Source of the DNA: Mucilaginibacter corticis
GTDB taxonomy: Bacteria > Bacteroidota > Bacteroidia > Sphingobacteriales > Sphingobacteriaceae
Length of the DNA stretch: 64,000 nucleotides
Assembly: GCF_007558865.1 (NCBI RefSeq)
Contig: NZ_VLPK01000003.1
Coordinates: 310,001 to 374,000, forward strand
Direction: 5' to 3'
Shown here one piece after another: positions 52,599 through 61,435 of this stretch (positions within the stretch are counted from its first letter, which is position 1; each line of letters starts with the position of its first letter). The notes beneath the pieces were generated by a model that saw only the letters and a list, made by a program, of their open reading frames with translations, was not told where the DNA came from and did no database searches. The position numbers and the translations under genes were made by a program.

Positions 52599-53882
52599 AT
52601 GACAATGGCTAATTCAAAATGGTCTGCAAAAAAATTTGATGCGGTAACGCATTGCTGCAATATTATTTTAGGCATCGTCGCGACTATTCTTTTGAACACC
52701 TTTTGTTATGGCCAGCCAAACAAAGATCAGCCGCCTAAATTTGATCTCAACGGCCTGACATCAACCTATTCAAAAAATTATTTCATCTCAATATTTGACA
52801 AAAAAATCCCTGATTCTGTACAAATTGTCGGACTGGGCGAAGTTAGCCATGGCGGATACGAACCTCTCGCTTTTAAGGTAAATATGGTTAAATACCTGAT
52901 TGAAAATAAAGGTTATCGAAAAATACTTTTTGAATTTTCAGACATAGGGGACATAAGAGCAATGCGAAACTATTTAACGCATAAAACCGATAATGATACG
53001 TCATACATTAACCAGTGGGTTAAAAAAGAGGCGTTTATGAATGCATATACAGCAGTCTTTCCCGATCTGCTTAAATGGATAAAACTGTATAATGACAAAC
53101 ACCCTAAAGATATGGTGCAGATCATGGGTTTTGATATTCGCAACGAGCAGTTGGATATAAACTTTGTGCTTAATAAATACATTATACCCTATAATTCGCA
53201 GCAAAGCCAACAATACGTATATCAATTAACTTCAAGCACATCAGATCCGGATAAAATTTCGCTTATCAACAAATGGTTCAAATCAAATGAAATCGATCTC
53301 AAAACCAAGCTTAATAAAGAAGATTTTTATTGGCTGTCCTTCTATGTTAATAATGTAACAAATGGTTTAACTTATGTTATAAAGAACTCAAAGACTAAAA
53401 CCAGTAAATCAGATTCGACGAATTTATTTCGCGATAGCGTGATGTCCGAAAATGTTAAATACCTAAGCGGGAAAGAAAAAAGTATAATTTGGGCGCATAA
53501 TGGACATGTAGTAAGATTTGAGAGAAGGTATATGGGGAATTATTTAAATCAGTATTTTAAAAACAAATATTATGTGGTCGCAACTGATTTTTCAAAATAT
53601 GCAGCTGTTGAGGTTACCAATCCGGACTCTGTTAAAGACCTGGTTGACAAAAAGCATCCTTCCAAAATATTTAAATCTGCCCCCAGTACGGCTGCTTATA
53701 ATATCCTTGATAGGTACGGGGTTTCAGAAGGAATTTATTTTCGCCAGGATCTGATCAGGATGAATATTAAGGAAGATATCAATGTCATAGATGTGGCGGG
53801 GGTCCCTATTTACATTCCTGAATTTAACAACCCTGCTGATGCATTGGTCATATTTTCAACCATTTATCCAAACGCCAAATAA
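52599..53882 (+). CDS. Erythromycin esterase-family protein
   Basis: 427 residues. A hydrophobic segment (IILGIVATILLNTFCYG) near residues 25-41 looks like a signal peptide or anchor. The family motifs are visible: GLGEVSHGGYEPLAF (Glu, His, Glu; residues about 78-92), ILFEFSDIG (metal-type Glu) and IIWAHNGHVVRF (the second catalytic His). EreA/EreB-type enzymes hydrolyse macrolide lactones, but most relatives in Bacteroidota have unknown substrates, so resistance cannot be claimed. It is the first of four plus-strand genes that share features and small gaps. Confidence 0.87.
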   Translation: MTMANSKWSAKKFDAVTHCCNIILGIVATILLNTFCYGQPNKDQPPKFDLNGLTSTYSKNYFISIFDKKIPDSVQIVGLGEVSHGGYEPLAFKVNMVKYLIENKGYRKILFEFSDIGDIRAMRNYLTHKTDNDTSYINQWVKKEAFMNAYTAVFPDLLKWIKLYNDKHPKDMVQIMGFDIRNEQLDINFVLNKYIIPYNSQQSQQYVYQLTSSTSDPDKISLINKWFKSNEIDLKTKLNKEDFYWLSFYVNNVTNGLTYVIKNSKTKTSKSDSTNLFRDSVMSENVKYLSGKEKSIIWAHNGHVVRFERRYMGNYLNQYFKNKYYVVATDFSKYAAVEVTNPDSVKDLVDKKHPSKIFKSAPSTAAYNILDRYGVSEGIYFRQDLIRMNIKEDINVIDVAGVPIYIPEFNNPADALVIFSTIYPNAK

Positions 53883-53898
53883 AACCAACCTATACCAC

Positions 53899-55113
53899 AT
53901 GAAAAAAAGCTGCCTTTTGATTGTACTGATTTTAGCCTTTGCTAATGTGAATGCGCAAAAGATCCAGGAAATTGCATCGAAAAATATTGATGAAGCTATC
54001 CCGATGTTTAATAAAATTTCGGATTTTAAAAACACCGACGATATTAAACTATTAGGGTTAGGTGATGTGGCAGATCTTGCCAAAGAAACTAAAAAGTTAA
54101 ACACCGCATTTACTGCTTACCTTATTATTAAGAAAAACTTCAGGAACATTGTAATTCCCGGAGACGATTGGATGCTCAGGCCTTTAAATGCTTACATGAC
54201 CTCTTCGGCACCTGCAGACAGCGCGGCATTATTATCCTTATTATCAACCAGTATCCCTCCGTATCCTAAATTTGCTAACACAGAGTTTTTTGAATTGATA
54301 GCATGGATAAAAAAATACAACCTAGCCCACCGGCAGGATATGGTTAACTTTTTTGGTGTGGCACCTAATACCGCTATACCGCCGTCTTATTTTCTATCGG
54401 CTTATGTATATGCAATTGATAAAGCCTATGGCCAGAAGTTAAGCGATAAATGGAGCGAAAACACTGCTTCTGACTCTGTAGCCTACGCAGATATAAAAAC
54501 CTGGCTAACAACAGTTAAAAGCACCGGTTTGTCGAAAGATAACCAGGCCTTAGTTGCAAAATGCAATGCAGATCTGCTGCATAATAAGGCTGTGGTGAAA
54601 ATTTTATCCATTGATCAAAAGTTTCCGCCGAAAATTTTAAATGACAGAGCCCGGTACATTGCCAACCGCATTTTAGAAAAACTTGATAAAAAAACTATTT
54701 TCTATGGCTCAAACGTGGAAGTGATGAGGGCTGATTTGGCATCGAGCATGGTTTTGAATAATACACCGGTTTACACTGCTGGTAAGTGCCTCGGTGAAGA
54801 TCTTAGGGAAAAATACAATGTATTTATTACTGATTTTACCGACACCGCTAAACTACCTATGGTTTATTTTACAGCAAAAAAGATCAACGATGAAGTATTA
54901 ACCGGCCCGGAAAAAGCCAAAGATTTGTATAAGAATAACGACTACCTTGATGATAAAAAAGATAAAAATCTGTTAAAAGGATATCAGCCTGAATTATTAC
55001 CTTATCTTAAAGAACAAGTTAGCCAAGCTGTTGTCGACAAGGATGGCTATGCTGCAGACGGCTTATTTTTGCTTTCAAACCTGTCGAAAATAGATACAGA
55101 TTTTCATTTTTAA
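53899..55113 (+). CDS. Erythromycin-esterase-like paralogue with lost catalytic motifs
   Basis: 404 residues from Met at 53899, which starts a good signal peptide (MKKSCLLIVLILAFANVNAQ). Matching blocks with the preceding protein: LLGLGDVADLAKET against GLGEVSHGGYEP, IVIPGDDWML against ILFEFSDIGD, FELIAWIKKYNLAHRQDMVN against the LLKWIKLYNDKHPKDMVQ region, and IFYGSNVEVM against IIWAHNGHVV. The Glu, His and HNGH residues are gone. It is therefore a tandem duplicate that has lost catalysis, perhaps a binding partner. It begins 16 bases after the first gene. Confidence 0.72.
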   Translation: MKKSCLLIVLILAFANVNAQKIQEIASKNIDEAIPMFNKISDFKNTDDIKLLGLGDVADLAKETKKLNTAFTAYLIIKKNFRNIVIPGDDWMLRPLNAYMTSSAPADSAALLSLLSTSIPPYPKFANTEFFELIAWIKKYNLAHRQDMVNFFGVAPNTAIPPSYFLSAYVYAIDKAYGQKLSDKWSENTASDSVAYADIKTWLTTVKSTGLSKDNQALVAKCNADLLHNKAVVKILSIDQKFPPKILNDRARYIANRILEKLDKKTIFYGSNVEVMRADLASSMVLNNTPVYTAGKCLGEDLREKYNVFITDFTDTAKLPMVYFTAKKINDEVLTGPEKAKDLYKNNDYLDDKKDKNLLKGYQPELLPYLKEQVSQAVVDKDGYAADGLFLLSNLSKIDTDFHF

Positions 55114-55130
55114 CCCAATACCAGATATTT

Positions 55131-55706
55131 ATGAAAAAACTAATCTTTACCGTAATCGTATATTGCTGCATCTGCAATCTGAAAGTTTACAGCCAACTAA
55201 TTGTACGCAACTGGGGGTTTGAACAATATGATGCAATAGGAGTTGAAATTGGCTGGACCCAGATCAATACCAGACAACAATACATTCTTGACCAGGACAC
55301 TATCATATTTCATTCAGGCAAAAGATCATATTCTGTTGAGGCAAAGTCTGACACGGCGAAAGACCGCGGGATGGGCGGCGCTGGCACCATGTATCTTTCA
55401 CATACGATTAGCCAAAAAAGAAAGATCAAAGTTTCTGCTTTTATTAAAACCAAAAATTTAACTGAAGGAGCGGCTGGGATACTAGTTATACTGAATGGTG
55501 AAAAAGGGCAAGTATTTCAGGCAGATAACCACGAAAAAAGCCCCACCGGGACTACAGACTGGACTAAGTATGAATTAGAACTGCCTTTAACCGCCGATGT
55601 AAGATCCGTAAGCTTTGCTTTTGTAATGACAGGCAAAGGCAAGGCCTGGTTTGATGATGTGCAGGTAATGGTAGACGATCAGGTAGTTGACGATAAAACG
55701 TGGTAA
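55131..55706 (+). CDS. Stand-alone jelly-roll (CBM-like) domain protein
   Basis: 191 residues with a signal peptide (MKKLIFTVIVYCCICNLKVY). The beta-sandwich pattern runs IKVSAFIKTKNLTEGAAGIL to WTKYELELPLTADVRSVSFA and ends GKGKAWFDDVQVMVDD. In Bacteroidota this domain is often the N-terminal part of erythromycin esterase or peptidase S41 proteins (from memory). Here it is a separate protein, encoded 17 bases after the degenerate esterase-like gene, so it may serve the same surface complex as its neighbours. Confidence 0.7.
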   Translation: MKKLIFTVIVYCCICNLKVYSQLIVRNWGFEQYDAIGVEIGWTQINTRQQYILDQDTIIFHSGKRSYSVEAKSDTAKDRGMGGAGTMYLSHTISQKRKIKVSAFIKTKNLTEGAAGILVILNGEKGQVFQADNHEKSPTGTTDWTKYELELPLTADVRSVSFAFVMTGKGKAWFDDVQVMVDDQVVDDKTW

Positions 55707-55749
55707 AGAGCAATACAAAAACTCAATAATTAGATCAATAAGGAAAACT

Positions 55750-56511
55750 ATGGATCTGTTATCATTTATCAGGAATGCTTATGTACGTTATTTTTTAACA
55801 GCGTTGGTTTTACTGACGGGTCACTTTGCCTACGGACAAAACAGGACAGGCATTGTAATAGGTGAATCGAAACCATTGAACGGGGCAACGATTAAAAATA
55901 TTAATTTAAATATGCTTGCCATAAGCGGCGATGAAGGCGCTTTTATACTAAAGTTAAACAATGGCGACACGGTTGTAACCAGCTATTTGGGTTTTAAAAC
56001 CGATACATTGGTTTTTTATGAACAAAGCTCGCTGTTAATTACGCTAAAACCCCTTACCAATAAAATAGGCGAAGTAGTAATTAAAGGATTTAAAATAAGT
56101 CCGCTTGAAAAACTCAGAAAAAACCAGGAAGATTACAAACAGATCTACCGCATTGGCGACGATAGCCATATGTTCAATGCACTTGGGGGCTTCGGGTTCG
56201 CGGGTTTTGCAATAAGTATCGACGCGCTGTACAGCCATTTTAGCAGGGCAGGAAAAAACGCGCGTAAACTGCAAAAAACACTGGTGAGGGATTATTATGC
56301 GGATATTGTAGACTCCCGCTTTACAAAGGACCTGGTAACCAAATATACGGGATACGAAGGGCAGCAGTTAGATCAGTTTATGATTGACAACCGCCCGACC
56401 TATGATTTTATCAAATACGCGTCTGAGTACGATGTGATAAAATATATACAGAAAATGGCTAAAGAAAACCCGCCTGCTGCTGTTACTGGCAGAATACAAA
56501 ATAATTTGTGA
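55750..56511 (+). CDS. Secreted CarboxypepD_reg-like protein, paralogue of 17381-18100
   Basis: 253 residues from ATG at 55750, preceded by AAGGAAAA, a plausible ribosome-binding site; an earlier ATG at 55687 would overlap the previous gene. A hydrophobic signal (VRYFLTALVLLTGHFAYG) precedes a beta domain (TGIVIGESKPLNGATIKN) and a helical C-terminal part with DQFMIDNRPTYDFIKYASEY. The last part matches SDFMEKYRPTINAIKKMTDY of the protein at 17381, so they are paralogues. Role in the esterase module unknown. Confidence 0.75.
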   Translation: MDLLSFIRNAYVRYFLTALVLLTGHFAYGQNRTGIVIGESKPLNGATIKNINLNMLAISGDEGAFILKLNNGDTVVTSYLGFKTDTLVFYEQSSLLITLKPLTNKIGEVVIKGFKISPLEKLRKNQEDYKQIYRIGDDSHMFNALGGFGFAGFAISIDALYSHFSRAGKNARKLQKTLVRDYYADIVDSRFTKDLVTKYTGYEGQQLDQFMIDNRPTYDFIKYASEYDVIKYIQKMAKENPPAAVTGRIQNNL

Positions 56512-56532
56512 TTCTCCTCTCTGCCAATTTGA

Positions 56533-56561
56533 CAATCAATTGACCTTTGGAACATTGATTG
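56533..56561. promoter_or_regulatory. Inverted repeat upstream of htpG (CAATCAAT / ATTGATTG)
   Basis: Perfect 8-bp arms with a 13-base spacer, 52 bases before the htpG start. It could be an operator or the end of the previous transcript; it is not the CIRCE sequence. Confidence 0.35.
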
Positions 56562-56612
56562 ATAAGCAGGATTGTTACCAAACATTTAATCCAAATAATC
56601 AATAATAAAATT

Positions 56613-58496
56613 ATGCAAGAAAAAGGAACCATTTCGATCCACACCGAAAACATTTTTCCGATAATTAAGAAATTCCTGTACTCTGATACCGAGATATTTT
56701 TACGCGAGCTGGTATCAAACGCAATTGACGCTACCCAAAAAATAAAACGCCTGGCATCATTAGGTCAATACAATGGCGATCTTGGCGATCTGCGGGTTGA
56801 AGTTGCTTTTGACGAGGCAAAAAAAACCATCACTATATCTGACAATGGCTTGGGTATGACTGCCGATGAGATCAAAAAATACATTAACCAGATAGCATTT
56901 AGCGGTGCTACCGAGTTTATGGAGAAGTTTAAAGAAGCCAAAGACGCTAATGAGATCATCGGCCGTTTTGGTTTAGGCTTTTACTCGGCCTTTATGGTGG
57001 CTGATAAGGTTGAGATCGAAACCCTGTCATACCAGGAAGGCGCTGAACCTGCCCACTGGACCTGCGACGGAAGCACCGAATTTGAAATAAGCGAGGGCAA
57101 TCTTGTAGAACGTGGTACCGAGATCACTTTACATATCAACAAAGATTCGGAAGAGTTTTTAAGCAAACAGCGTTTACAGGAGATTCTGGATAAATACTGT
57201 CGTTTTTTACCTGTGCCTATTAAATTCGGCACAAAGACAGAGTCGGTTGAGGATGGTGTTGACGAAGAAGGCAAACCAAAATATTCTTCGGTTGAGGTTG
57301 ATAATATTATCAACGAAACCAACCCTATCTGGACCAAAGCCCCTGCCGACCTGAAGGATGAAGATTACCTGGCTTTTTACAAAGAGCTATATCCTTTTAG
57401 CGAAGATCCGTTGTTTTGGATCCACCTGAATGTTGATTATCCGTTCAACCTGACTGGTGTATTATATTTCCCGAAACTGAAAAAAGATTTCGAGATCCAG
57501 CGCAACAAGATCAAATTATTCTCTCGCCAGGTGTTTATTACCGACGAGGTGAAGGACATTGTTCCCGAGTTTTTAATGTTACTGCACGGAATCATCGATT
57601 CGCCGGATATTCCGCTGAATGTATCACGCAGTTTCTTACAGGCCGATAGCAATGTTAAAAAGATCAATAGCTATATCACCAAAAAAGTAGCTGATAAATT
57701 GGCAGAGCTGTTTAAAAACGATCGTAAAGCTTACGAAGATAAATGGACTGACATAGGCCTGTTTGTAAAATACGGTATGGTAAGCGAGGATAAGTTTTAT
57801 GACAAAGCAAAAGATTTTGTTTTACTGACCAACACCGCCAAAGAAAACTTCACCTTAAACGAGTACAAAGATAAAGTTGAAGCGGTACAGACTGACAAAA
57901 GCGGCCAGTTGGTTTATATTTATACTAATGATCCATCCAAACAGGACGCGTTTATACAATCGGCCAATAAAAAAGGTTATGATGTATTATTGATGGATTC
58001 GCCTATCGATACGCACTTCATCAGCCATTTAGAGCAAAAATTGGAGAAAACCTCGCTTAAGCGTGTTGATGCCGATGTAGCTGATAAACTGATCGGCAAG
58101 GATGATGTTCCTGAGCATATTCTGACTGAAGAACAGGCTACTAAAGTGAAAGCAATTTTTGATAAGGCCATTAACCGCCCTGCTTACAAGGTTGAGCTGG
58201 AAAGCCTTAACCCTGACGAACTGCCGGTAACTGTTACCATGGATGAGTTTATGCGCCGTATGAAAGATATGGCAGCCATGGGCGGCGGTATGGGCTTTTA
58301 TGGCAGCATGCCCGACAATTACAAAGTTGTGGTTAACGGCAACCACAAACTGGTAAGCCGCATACTGCAGGACGAAAACGAAGACGTACAATCGCAACTG
58401 GCTAAACAAGCGTTCGATTTAGCACTACTTTCACAAGGTCTGTTAACCGGCGCAGATCTGACCGAGTTTGTTAACCGCAGTGTTAATTTGATATAA
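56613..58496 (+). CDS. htpG: Molecular chaperone HtpG (Hsp90)
   Basis: 627 residues from Met at 56613, where MQEKGTISIHTENIFPIIKK is the normal Hsp90 start; the longer frame from 56559 adds 18 unlikely residues. The ATPase domain has FLRELVSNAIDATQKIK and ITISDNGLGMTADEIKKYIN, with NxxDA and GxGMT, and GRFGLGFYSAFMVAD as lid and ATP loop. The middle domain includes NVSRSFLQADSNVKKIN, with the catalytic Arg. A Met-rich segment (MRRMKDMAAMGGGMGFYG) is in the C-terminal part. Cytosolic ATP-dependent chaperone. Confidence 0.97.
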   Translation: MQEKGTISIHTENIFPIIKKFLYSDTEIFLRELVSNAIDATQKIKRLASLGQYNGDLGDLRVEVAFDEAKKTITISDNGLGMTADEIKKYINQIAFSGATEFMEKFKEAKDANEIIGRFGLGFYSAFMVADKVEIETLSYQEGAEPAHWTCDGSTEFEISEGNLVERGTEITLHINKDSEEFLSKQRLQEILDKYCRFLPVPIKFGTKTESVEDGVDEEGKPKYSSVEVDNIINETNPIWTKAPADLKDEDYLAFYKELYPFSEDPLFWIHLNVDYPFNLTGVLYFPKLKKDFEIQRNKIKLFSRQVFITDEVKDIVPEFLMLLHGIIDSPDIPLNVSRSFLQADSNVKKINSYITKKVADKLAELFKNDRKAYEDKWTDIGLFVKYGMVSEDKFYDKAKDFVLLTNTAKENFTLNEYKDKVEAVQTDKSGQLVYIYTNDPSKQDAFIQSANKKGYDVLLMDSPIDTHFISHLEQKLEKTSLKRVDADVADKLIGKDDVPEHILTEEQATKVKAIFDKAINRPAYKVELESLNPDELPVTVTMDEFMRRMKDMAAMGGGMGFYGSMPDNYKVVVNGNHKLVSRILQDENEDVQSQLAKQAFDLALLSQGLLTGADLTEFVNRSVNLI

Positions 58497-58515
58497 CGAT
58501 CAAGCATTCGATATC

Positions 58516-58548
58516 AAAGCCGCTCACATAATTGTAAGCGGCTTTTTT
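58516..58548 (+). terminator. Terminator after htpG
   Basis: Stem AAAGCCGCT / AGCGGCTT with a T-run (GCTTTTTTAT), 19 bases after the htpG stop. Confidence 0.85.
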
Positions 58549-58560
58549 ATTACCCAAGAT

Positions 58561-58614
58561 TGTCATTTCGAACGAGGAGAAATCTATACAAGGCAGGTCG
58601 GCGACATATCTATG
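58561..58614. repeat. Partial REP-like element
   Basis: TGTCATTTCGAACGAGGAGAAATCTATACAAGG-type sequence: it matches the reverse complement of the right arm of the element at 13178-13270, but lacks the other half. It is therefore a truncated member. Confidence 0.65.
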
Positions 58615-58749
58615 TATAGACTTTTTTAATTTTAACTAACCAACTACTCGGCTATATTCTTGCTTTTATCAAATTATTATACTTAACTTTATATAAAGTA
58701 ACGAAACCCAATCGTTATAAACCTGTTAAACCTTTTAAATTCTGTTGTT

Positions 58750-59268
58750 ATGAAAAACTTAAAATTGTTATGCATTTTAATTATGGGTGCCATCGGTATA
58801 AACTTAAGCTTTGTACAAGCCACCAAAATTGACAAGAAAGCCGAAAAAGTGGCTAAAATTAAACGTTTGATCACATCCGGTAATTACGTATTTGTAGCCA
58901 ATTACGCCATACCTATGAGTATGCCGGCACGTAATTTAACAAGCAATTATGATGTGACCATAACCAAAGATAACCTGGATGTTTACCTGCCCTATTTCGG
59001 TCGTGCTTATGCAGCACCAAGAGATCTGACACAAGGCGGCCTTAAATTAAAGACATCAAACTTTGATTATAAAGCAGTAGAAAAAAAGAAAGGCTGGGAA
59101 ATAAACATTACACCTAAGGATCAAAACAACCCTCCGGGTGTTAAGGATGTGCGCTCAATGCAATTATCCGTAAGCACTGATGGCTATGCTTCGCTAAGTG
59201 TAACATCGCTCAACAAACAGCCTATCTCTTTTAACGGTTATATTGACGAGATTCCAAAAGATAAATAA
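58750..59268 (+). CDS. DUF4251 protein
   Basis: 172 residues. N-terminal signal peptide (MKNLKLLCILIMGAIGINLS). The mature part reads NYVFVANYAIPMSMPARNLT and VYLPYFGRAYAAPRDLTQGG, the usual DUF4251 blocks, and ends with a beta-rich region GYASLSVTSLNKQPISFNGYI. This family of unknown function is widespread in Bacteroidota and periplasmic. It is a single-gene unit with terminator-like hairpins before and after. Confidence 0.88.
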   Translation: MKNLKLLCILIMGAIGINLSFVQATKIDKKAEKVAKIKRLITSGNYVFVANYAIPMSMPARNLTSNYDVTITKDNLDVYLPYFGRAYAAPRDLTQGGLKLKTSNFDYKAVEKKKGWEINITPKDQNNPPGVKDVRSMQLSVSTDGYASLSVTSLNKQPISFNGYIDEIPKDK

Positions 59269-59281
59269 TTTTCATACTTAT

Positions 59282-59306
59282 AGCGATGGGTTTAAAACCC
59301 GTCGCT
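59282..59306. terminator. Hairpin AGCGATGGGTTT / AACCCGTCGCT
   Basis: A 25-base palindrome that overlaps the eutC stop codon (59305-59307). It also follows the plus-strand DUF4251 gene. It closely resembles the hairpin at 38324, so the stem may be a repeated element used as a terminator on both strands. Confidence 0.7.
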
Positions 59307-60060
59307 ATTTACCGGATAACAATCCCGCGTTATCCTTCAATTCCACACCTGATAGCTTTCTTTTAAAAGCCTCCTGAACCAGGTAAAAGATCTTTTTAGA
59401 TGCCTGTTTATAGTTAAGGCCATTGGGCCTTATATTTGAAACACAGTTACGTAATTCGTCCGTTAAACCCGGTTTAGGGTTGTACGTAAGATAAGCGCCG
59501 ATACTGTCTGCCGAACTCAGACCAGGCCTTTCTCCTATCAATACCAGCGACAGCTTTGCCTTTAAACTCGAAGCGATCTCATCGCCTATGGCTACCCTTG
59601 CCTGCTTTACCATCACGATATCAGCCAACATAAAATCAGCGGTTCTCAGTAAAGGTATTAGCTGTTGTAAAAGGCCCATCACGTTGAGATTGATAGCTGT
59701 AGCCGAAAGTCCATCGGCAATAATAATGACAACATCCGTTGGTTGGGTATGATCTGCTAATTCTGCTAAAGATTCTTCGTTTAGTTTGCGGCCAAGATCA
59801 GGCCTTTGCAGGTACTGTTCGCGGTAGCCGGCCATGCTATGCAGGTAACGTACAGGCAGAGTAAATTGCTTAAGCTTTTCAGTCAAACCGTTCAGATCTA
59901 ATTCAGAATATACCGCGTCGCGGGCATGGGCATGGGCCAGCTTAAATTCAAGCGACTGTTTTAACGGTATGCTTGTACCGGCCCTGCCTATGGCTATCCG
60001 CGCTGCGGTAAACTCCTGCAGGGCAATTAACGGATCGGATGGTTTGATCACCTTTTTCAT
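59305..60060 (-). CDS. eutC: Ethanolamine ammonia-lyase small subunit EutC
   Basis: 251 residues, near the usual EutC length. The motifs FTAARIAIGRAGTSIPLKQS, HAHARDAVYSELD, VIIIADGLSATAINLN and VLIGERPGLSSADSIGAYLTY match EutC, where the small subunit holds part of the adenosylcobalamin site. The gene overlaps eutB by 4 bases, so translation is coupled. It converts ethanolamine to acetaldehyde and ammonia with EutB. No EutA reactivase or microcompartment shell gene is in the window. Confidence 0.95.
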   Translation of the reverse strand: MKKVIKPSDPLIALQEFTAARIAIGRAGTSIPLKQSLEFKLAHAHARDAVYSELDLNGLTEKLKQFTLPVRYLHSMAGYREQYLQRPDLGRKLNEESLAELADHTQPTDVVIIIADGLSATAINLNVMGLLQQLIPLLRTADFMLADIVMVKQARVAIGDEIASSLKAKLSLVLIGERPGLSSADSIGAYLTYNPKPGLTDELRNCVSNIRPNGLNYKQASKKIFYLVQEAFKRKLSGVELKDNAGLLSGK

Positions 60061-61433
60061 AACCTTCCTCCTGCCAATAACCCGTGCGAATCATTAACCG
60101 ACAACAAATTACCTTTATCGTCAACAATTCCTTGTTTTATCAGCCATTGCTCAAACTCGGGTGCGGGGCGCAAACCCAATACTTTGCGCAGATACAGTGC
60201 GTCGTGAAATGAGGTCGACTGGTAATTCAGCATAATATCATCTGATCCGGGTATCCCCATTACAAAATTGCAGCCAGCAACACCAAGCAAAGTCAATAGG
60301 TTATCCATATCATCCTGATCGGCCTCGGCATGGTTGGTGTAGCAAGCATCAACACCCATGGGCAGGCCTAATAACTTGCCGCAAAAATGGTCTTCTAACG
60401 CTGCGCGGATAATTTGCTTGCCATCATATAAATATTCGGGCCCGATAAACCCTACCACTGTATTTACCAATAGCGGGTTATATTTACGGGCGACGGCGTA
60501 AGCCCGGGCCTCGCAAGTTTGTTGGTCGACCCCAAAGTTTGCATTTGCCGACAGGCAGCTGCCCTGCCCGGTTTCAAAATACATCACATTATTGCCTACA
60601 GTGCCCCGATTTAAAGACAGCGTAGCCCGGTAAGCTTCGTCCAATAAAGCAAGGTTCACCCCAAAGCTTGAATTTGTACGCTCCGTACCGGCTATGGATT
60701 GAAAGCAAAGATCAACCGGCGCGCCTTCGTTGATCAATTGTATGGTAGTTGTAATATGGCTAAGCACGCATGACTGCGCCGGAATTTCAAATTGCTGCCT
60801 GAAGGTATCTATCAGCCGCAACAGGTCGGCGACCGCCGCAGGACTATCAGTAGCCGGATTGATACCGATAACCGCGTCTCCGCTGCCATATAGCAAGCCA
60901 TCGATGATGCTCGCAGCAACGCCTTTAGGATCGTCCGTAGGATGGTTTGGTTGCAGCCGGGTTGAGAAATGCCCTTTGAGCCCAATGGTATTTCTGAAAC
61001 GGGTTACCACCTCGCATTTTTTAGCCACCGCTATCAGGTCCTGGTTACGCATTAGTTTTGACACTGCCGCTATCATCTCGGGCGTTATACCTGTCGAGAT
61101 CTCTTTCAGCGTATCGCAAGTGGTATGATCACTTAGCAGCCAATCACAAAAATCGCCTATGGTGAGGTGGCTTATGGGTTCAAAGGCTTTGGCATCATGC
61201 GTGTCGATGATCAGCCTTGTGATCTCATCTTTTTCGTAAGGGATAACCGCTTCATTCAAAAAGGTTTTTAAAGGCACATCGGCCAAAGTGATCTGTGCCG
61301 CCACACGTTCTTCATAACTTGCGGCGCAGATACCGGCCAGTTCGTCGCCCGACCGGTATGGCGAAGCCTTGGCCAGCAGATCTTTCAAATCTTTAAACCT
61401 ATATACTTTGCCTTTTATGGTATGCCGGTACAT
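60057..61433 (-). CDS. eutB: Ethanolamine ammonia-lyase large subunit EutB
   Basis: 458 residues, normal for EutB. The characteristic segments are LLAKASPYRSGDELAGICA near the N-terminus, GLKGHFSTRLQPNHPTDDPK, IIDGLLYGSGDAVIGINPA (cofactor and substrate loop), and MYFETGQGSCLSANANFGVDQ and FIGPEYLYDGKQIIRAALED. It binds ethanolamine and adenosylcobalamin and works with EutC. Downstream of the permease by 2 bases and before eutC. It lies in the cytosol; no shell proteins are present. Confidence 0.96.
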   Translation of the reverse strand: MYRHTIKGKVYRFKDLKDLLAKASPYRSGDELAGICAASYEERVAAQITLADVPLKTFLNEAVIPYEKDEITRLIIDTHDAKAFEPISHLTIGDFCDWLLSDHTTCDTLKEISTGITPEMIAAVSKLMRNQDLIAVAKKCEVVTRFRNTIGLKGHFSTRLQPNHPTDDPKGVAASIIDGLLYGSGDAVIGINPATDSPAAVADLLRLIDTFRQQFEIPAQSCVLSHITTTIQLINEGAPVDLCFQSIAGTERTNSSFGVNLALLDEAYRATLSLNRGTVGNNVMYFETGQGSCLSANANFGVDQQTCEARAYAVARKYNPLLVNTVVGFIGPEYLYDGKQIIRAALEDHFCGKLLGLPMGVDACYTNHAEADQDDMDNLLTLLGVAGCNFVMGIPGSDDIMLNYQSTSFHDALYLRKVLGLRPAPEFEQWLIKQGIVDDKGNLLSVNDSHGLLAGGRL

Positions 61434-61435
61434 GG

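Noticed and set aside
52599..53882. A macrolide-resistance gene
   Set aside because: The family motifs are present but most relatives have other or unknown substrates, so resistance cannot be claimed from sequence.
56559..58496. The longer htpG start at 56559
   Set aside because: The first 18 residues are not part of Hsp90 and the start at 56613 gives the standard N-terminus.
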